A DNA stretch of 64,000 nt from Hyalangium ruber (GTDB taxonomy: Bacteria > Myxococcota > Myxococcia > Myxococcales > Myxococcaceae), in NCBI RefSeq assembly GCF_034259325.1, contig NZ_JAXIVS010000007.1, positions 62,001-126,000 of the forward strand. Direction: 5' to 3'. Positions 62,631-64,000 of this stretch are shown here, piece after piece. Position numbers and translations under genes: made by a program. Below the pieces are notes generated by a model. That model did not search any database. It was not told the origin of the DNA and saw nothing but the letters and a program-made list of their open reading frames with translations. The first letter of the stretch is position 1. Every line of letters starts with the position of its first letter.

Positions 62631-64000
62631 CTATGTCACAGAGAAGTAGTGCGCCTGAGGATGATGGAAGACGACGGCGGACACCGAGGCCTCCGGCTCC
62701 ATCATGCAGCCGTCTGTCAGCTGGACACCGATCTCCTCTGGACGCAGCGCGGCAAAGAGCAGCGCCTGGTCCTCCAGGCGCGGGCAGGCCGGGTAGCCGA
62801 ACGAGTAGCGCTTGCCCTGGTACTCCGCGCGGAAGCGCTCCAGCATCGTCAGGTCCGGCTTGTCCGGGAAGCTCCACATGCTGCGGATCTGCGTGTGCAG
62901 CAATTCCGCGTAGCCCTCGGCCGTCTCCAGGGCCAGGGCCTGCACGGCGTGCATCTTGAGGAACTCGCCCTTGGCCTTGAACTCCTCGGACAGCTCGCGG
63001 ATGCCCGAGCCCGCGGTGGTGACGAACATGCACAGGTTGTCGCGCGGCGCCCCGCCCTCCAGGGGCTTCACGTAGTCGGCCAGACACACCCCAGCCTCCT
63101 TCTCCTGGCGGGGGAACTCGAAGGCCACCTTCTGCTCGCCGGTGTTCCCGTCGAAGAGCAGCACGCGGTTGCCGTCACTGCCCGCCTTGAAGAACTGGAA
63201 GACGGCGCGCGCCTGCATCACCCCACCGCGCAGGAAGGATTTGATCTCCTCCACCGCCTCCTTGAGGGCCAGCGCCTTGCGGCCCTCCTCCGTCTTGGCC
63301 AGCTCCGCCTCGGCCGGAGTGCCCAGCGCACGCGACGAGGTGCGCAGGCCCAGGTGGCGCCCGTAGAGCATCACCGGGTTGATGAACTTCCAGATGTGGT
63401 CGAGCGGGGTGTTGGTCAGCACGTGCCGCGCGTAGTCCGGCACCGGCGGCACCTGCTCGAGCACCTTCACCTCGCGGCTGCGCAGCACGGAGACGGGGGC
63501 GCTCGGCTTGGGGCGCGACTGGGCTTCCTGGGCCAGCTTCAGGCGCCGCTCGGACAGGTCTCCGCGGAGCTTCTCGTGGGCCGCGGGATCGACGATCTGC
63601 TTGGCCAGGTCCAGGCCGCTCATGGCGTCCTGCGCGTAGGCCACCGTGCCCGAGTAGGCGGGGGCGATGTTCTTGTCCACGAAGTTGCGGCTGAGCGCGG
63701 CGCCACCCACCAGGATGGGCACCTGCACGCCGGCGCGCTTGAGGTCCTCCGCGGTGGCCACCATCTGGTGGGCGCTCTTCACCAGCAGGCCGGAGAGGCC
63801 GAGCATGTCCGGCTGGTGCTCCTTCACGGCCTTCACCAGCTGCTCGGGCGGAACCTTGATGCCCAGGTTCACCACCTGGAAGCCGTTGTTGGCGAGGATG
63901 ATCTCCACCAGGTTCTTGCCGATGTCGTGAACGTCCCCCTTCACCGTGGCGAGGACGATCTTCCCGCGCGAGGCGGCCTGGGCCTTGCTCATGTGCGGCT
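62631..64000 (-). CDS. metH: Cobalamin-dependent methionine synthase MetH, C-terminal part (runs off window)
   Basis: The last 456 or so residues are in the window. Cobalamin-binding domain: GKIVLATVKGDVHDIGKNLV with the cobalt-ligand His, GLSGLLVKSAHQM, VPILVGGAA. Then the SAM-binding reactivation domain ending with YSFGYPACPRLEDQ and the C-terminus. The Met at 63992 is internal, and the homocysteine and folate modules should lie past 64000. Ties to ahcY (methyl cycle) and to the following MetE/UroD-like gene. Confidence 0.93.
   Translation of the reverse strand, partial: PHMSKAQAASRGKIVLATVKGDVHDIGKNLVEIILANNGFQVVNLGIKVPPEQLVKAVKEHQPDMLGLSGLLVKSAHQMVATAEDLKRAGVQVPILVGGAALSRNFVDKNIAPAYSGTVAYAQDAMSGLDLAKQIVDPAAHEKLRGDLSERRLKLAQEAQSRPKPSAPVSVLRSREVKVLEQVPPVPDYARHVLTNTPLDHIWKFINPVMLYGRHLGLRTSSRALGTPAEAELAKTEEGRKALALKEAVEEIKSFLRGGVMQARAVFQFFKAGSDGNRVLLFDGNTGEQKVAFEFPRQEKEAGVCLADYVKPLEGGAPRDNLCMFVTTAGSGIRELSEEFKAKGEFLKMHAVQALALETAEGYAELLHTQIRSMWSFPDKPDLTMLERFRAEYQGKRYSFGYPACPRLEDQALLFAALRPEEIGVQLTDGCMMEPEASVSAVVFHHPQAHYFSVT

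Overview
This is a 64 kb stretch of a GC-rich chromosome, almost certainly from a myxobacterium (Myxococcota, suborder Cystobacterineae: the Archangium / Cystobacter / Hyalangium / Stigmatella group). The reasons are the strong G/C third-position bias, many TPR, FHA-DUF4388 and lipoprotein genes, a PilT-type pilus motor, a membrane-anchored Ser/Thr kinase beside histidine kinases, a sigma-54-type promoter, and a cysteine-array protein family common in this group. The placement is inference. No tRNA, rRNA, CRISPR array, transposon or prophage was seen; this is an ordinary chromosomal region with several unusual loci embedded in it.

Layout. 1-5.5 kb (minus): truncated peptidoglycan amidase; a TPR, FHA-DUF4388 and selD operon in which selD itself carries an in-frame TGA (selenocysteine) followed by a bacterial SECIS hairpin; then a BamD-like lipoprotein and recX. 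5.5-11 kb: an acidic unknown protein, a PilT ATPase with a long proline-rich tail, rplM-rpsI, and a UvrD/Rep helicase. 11-12.8 kb: lipoprotein, a CxxC-array protein and a secreted protein. 12.8-18.8 kb (minus): a five-gene unit with a membrane-anchored TPR-CHAT protease, a 33-residue peptide, an ECF sigma factor, a zinc-finger/TPR anti-sigma factor and a vanadium haloperoxidase. The anti-sigma TPR region and the CHAT protease N-terminus are clear paralogues. 19-20.6 kb: SAH riboswitch and ahcY.

20.6-37 kb: mostly single genes (CAP-domain lipoprotein, GH3 glycosidase, RlmI-type methyltransferase, minimal zincin lipoprotein, alpha/beta hydrolase, serine hydrolase, DsbA-like protein, Maf, DoxX, histidine kinase, DHH phosphoesterase, TatD, TcdA). 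37-43.5 kb: secreted Ig-like protein and a cluster of signalling genes. 43.5-49.5 kb: SDR/TetR divergent pair with palindromic operator candidates, then a three-subunit periplasmic molybdenum hydroxylase (Pao/Yag type) with an extra 85-residue gene.

49.7-64 kb: a stand-alone PatG C-terminal-domain protein, VOC protein, 16-repeat LRR protein, SDR, PBP2, amphi-Trp protein, a cofactor-free quinolone dioxygenase-like hydrolase (HOD/AqdC type, catalytic residues intact), a Cas4/AddB-like nuclease with iron-sulfur cysteines, a small histone-like basic protein, SDR-mutY, a DUF2934 protein, and a MetE/UroD-like protein beside the C-terminal part of metH, which runs off the window.

The most promising system is the CHAT protease / peptide / sigma / anti-sigma / haloperoxidase unit at 12.8-18.8 kb. 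It looks like a protease-controlled transmembrane sigma switch and resembles in logic the CRISPR-linked TPR-CHAT/Csx30/sigma pathway, but has no CRISPR component in this window. Next in interest are the selenoprotein SelD, the quinolone dioxygenase homologue, and the PatG-domain and CxxC-array proteins.
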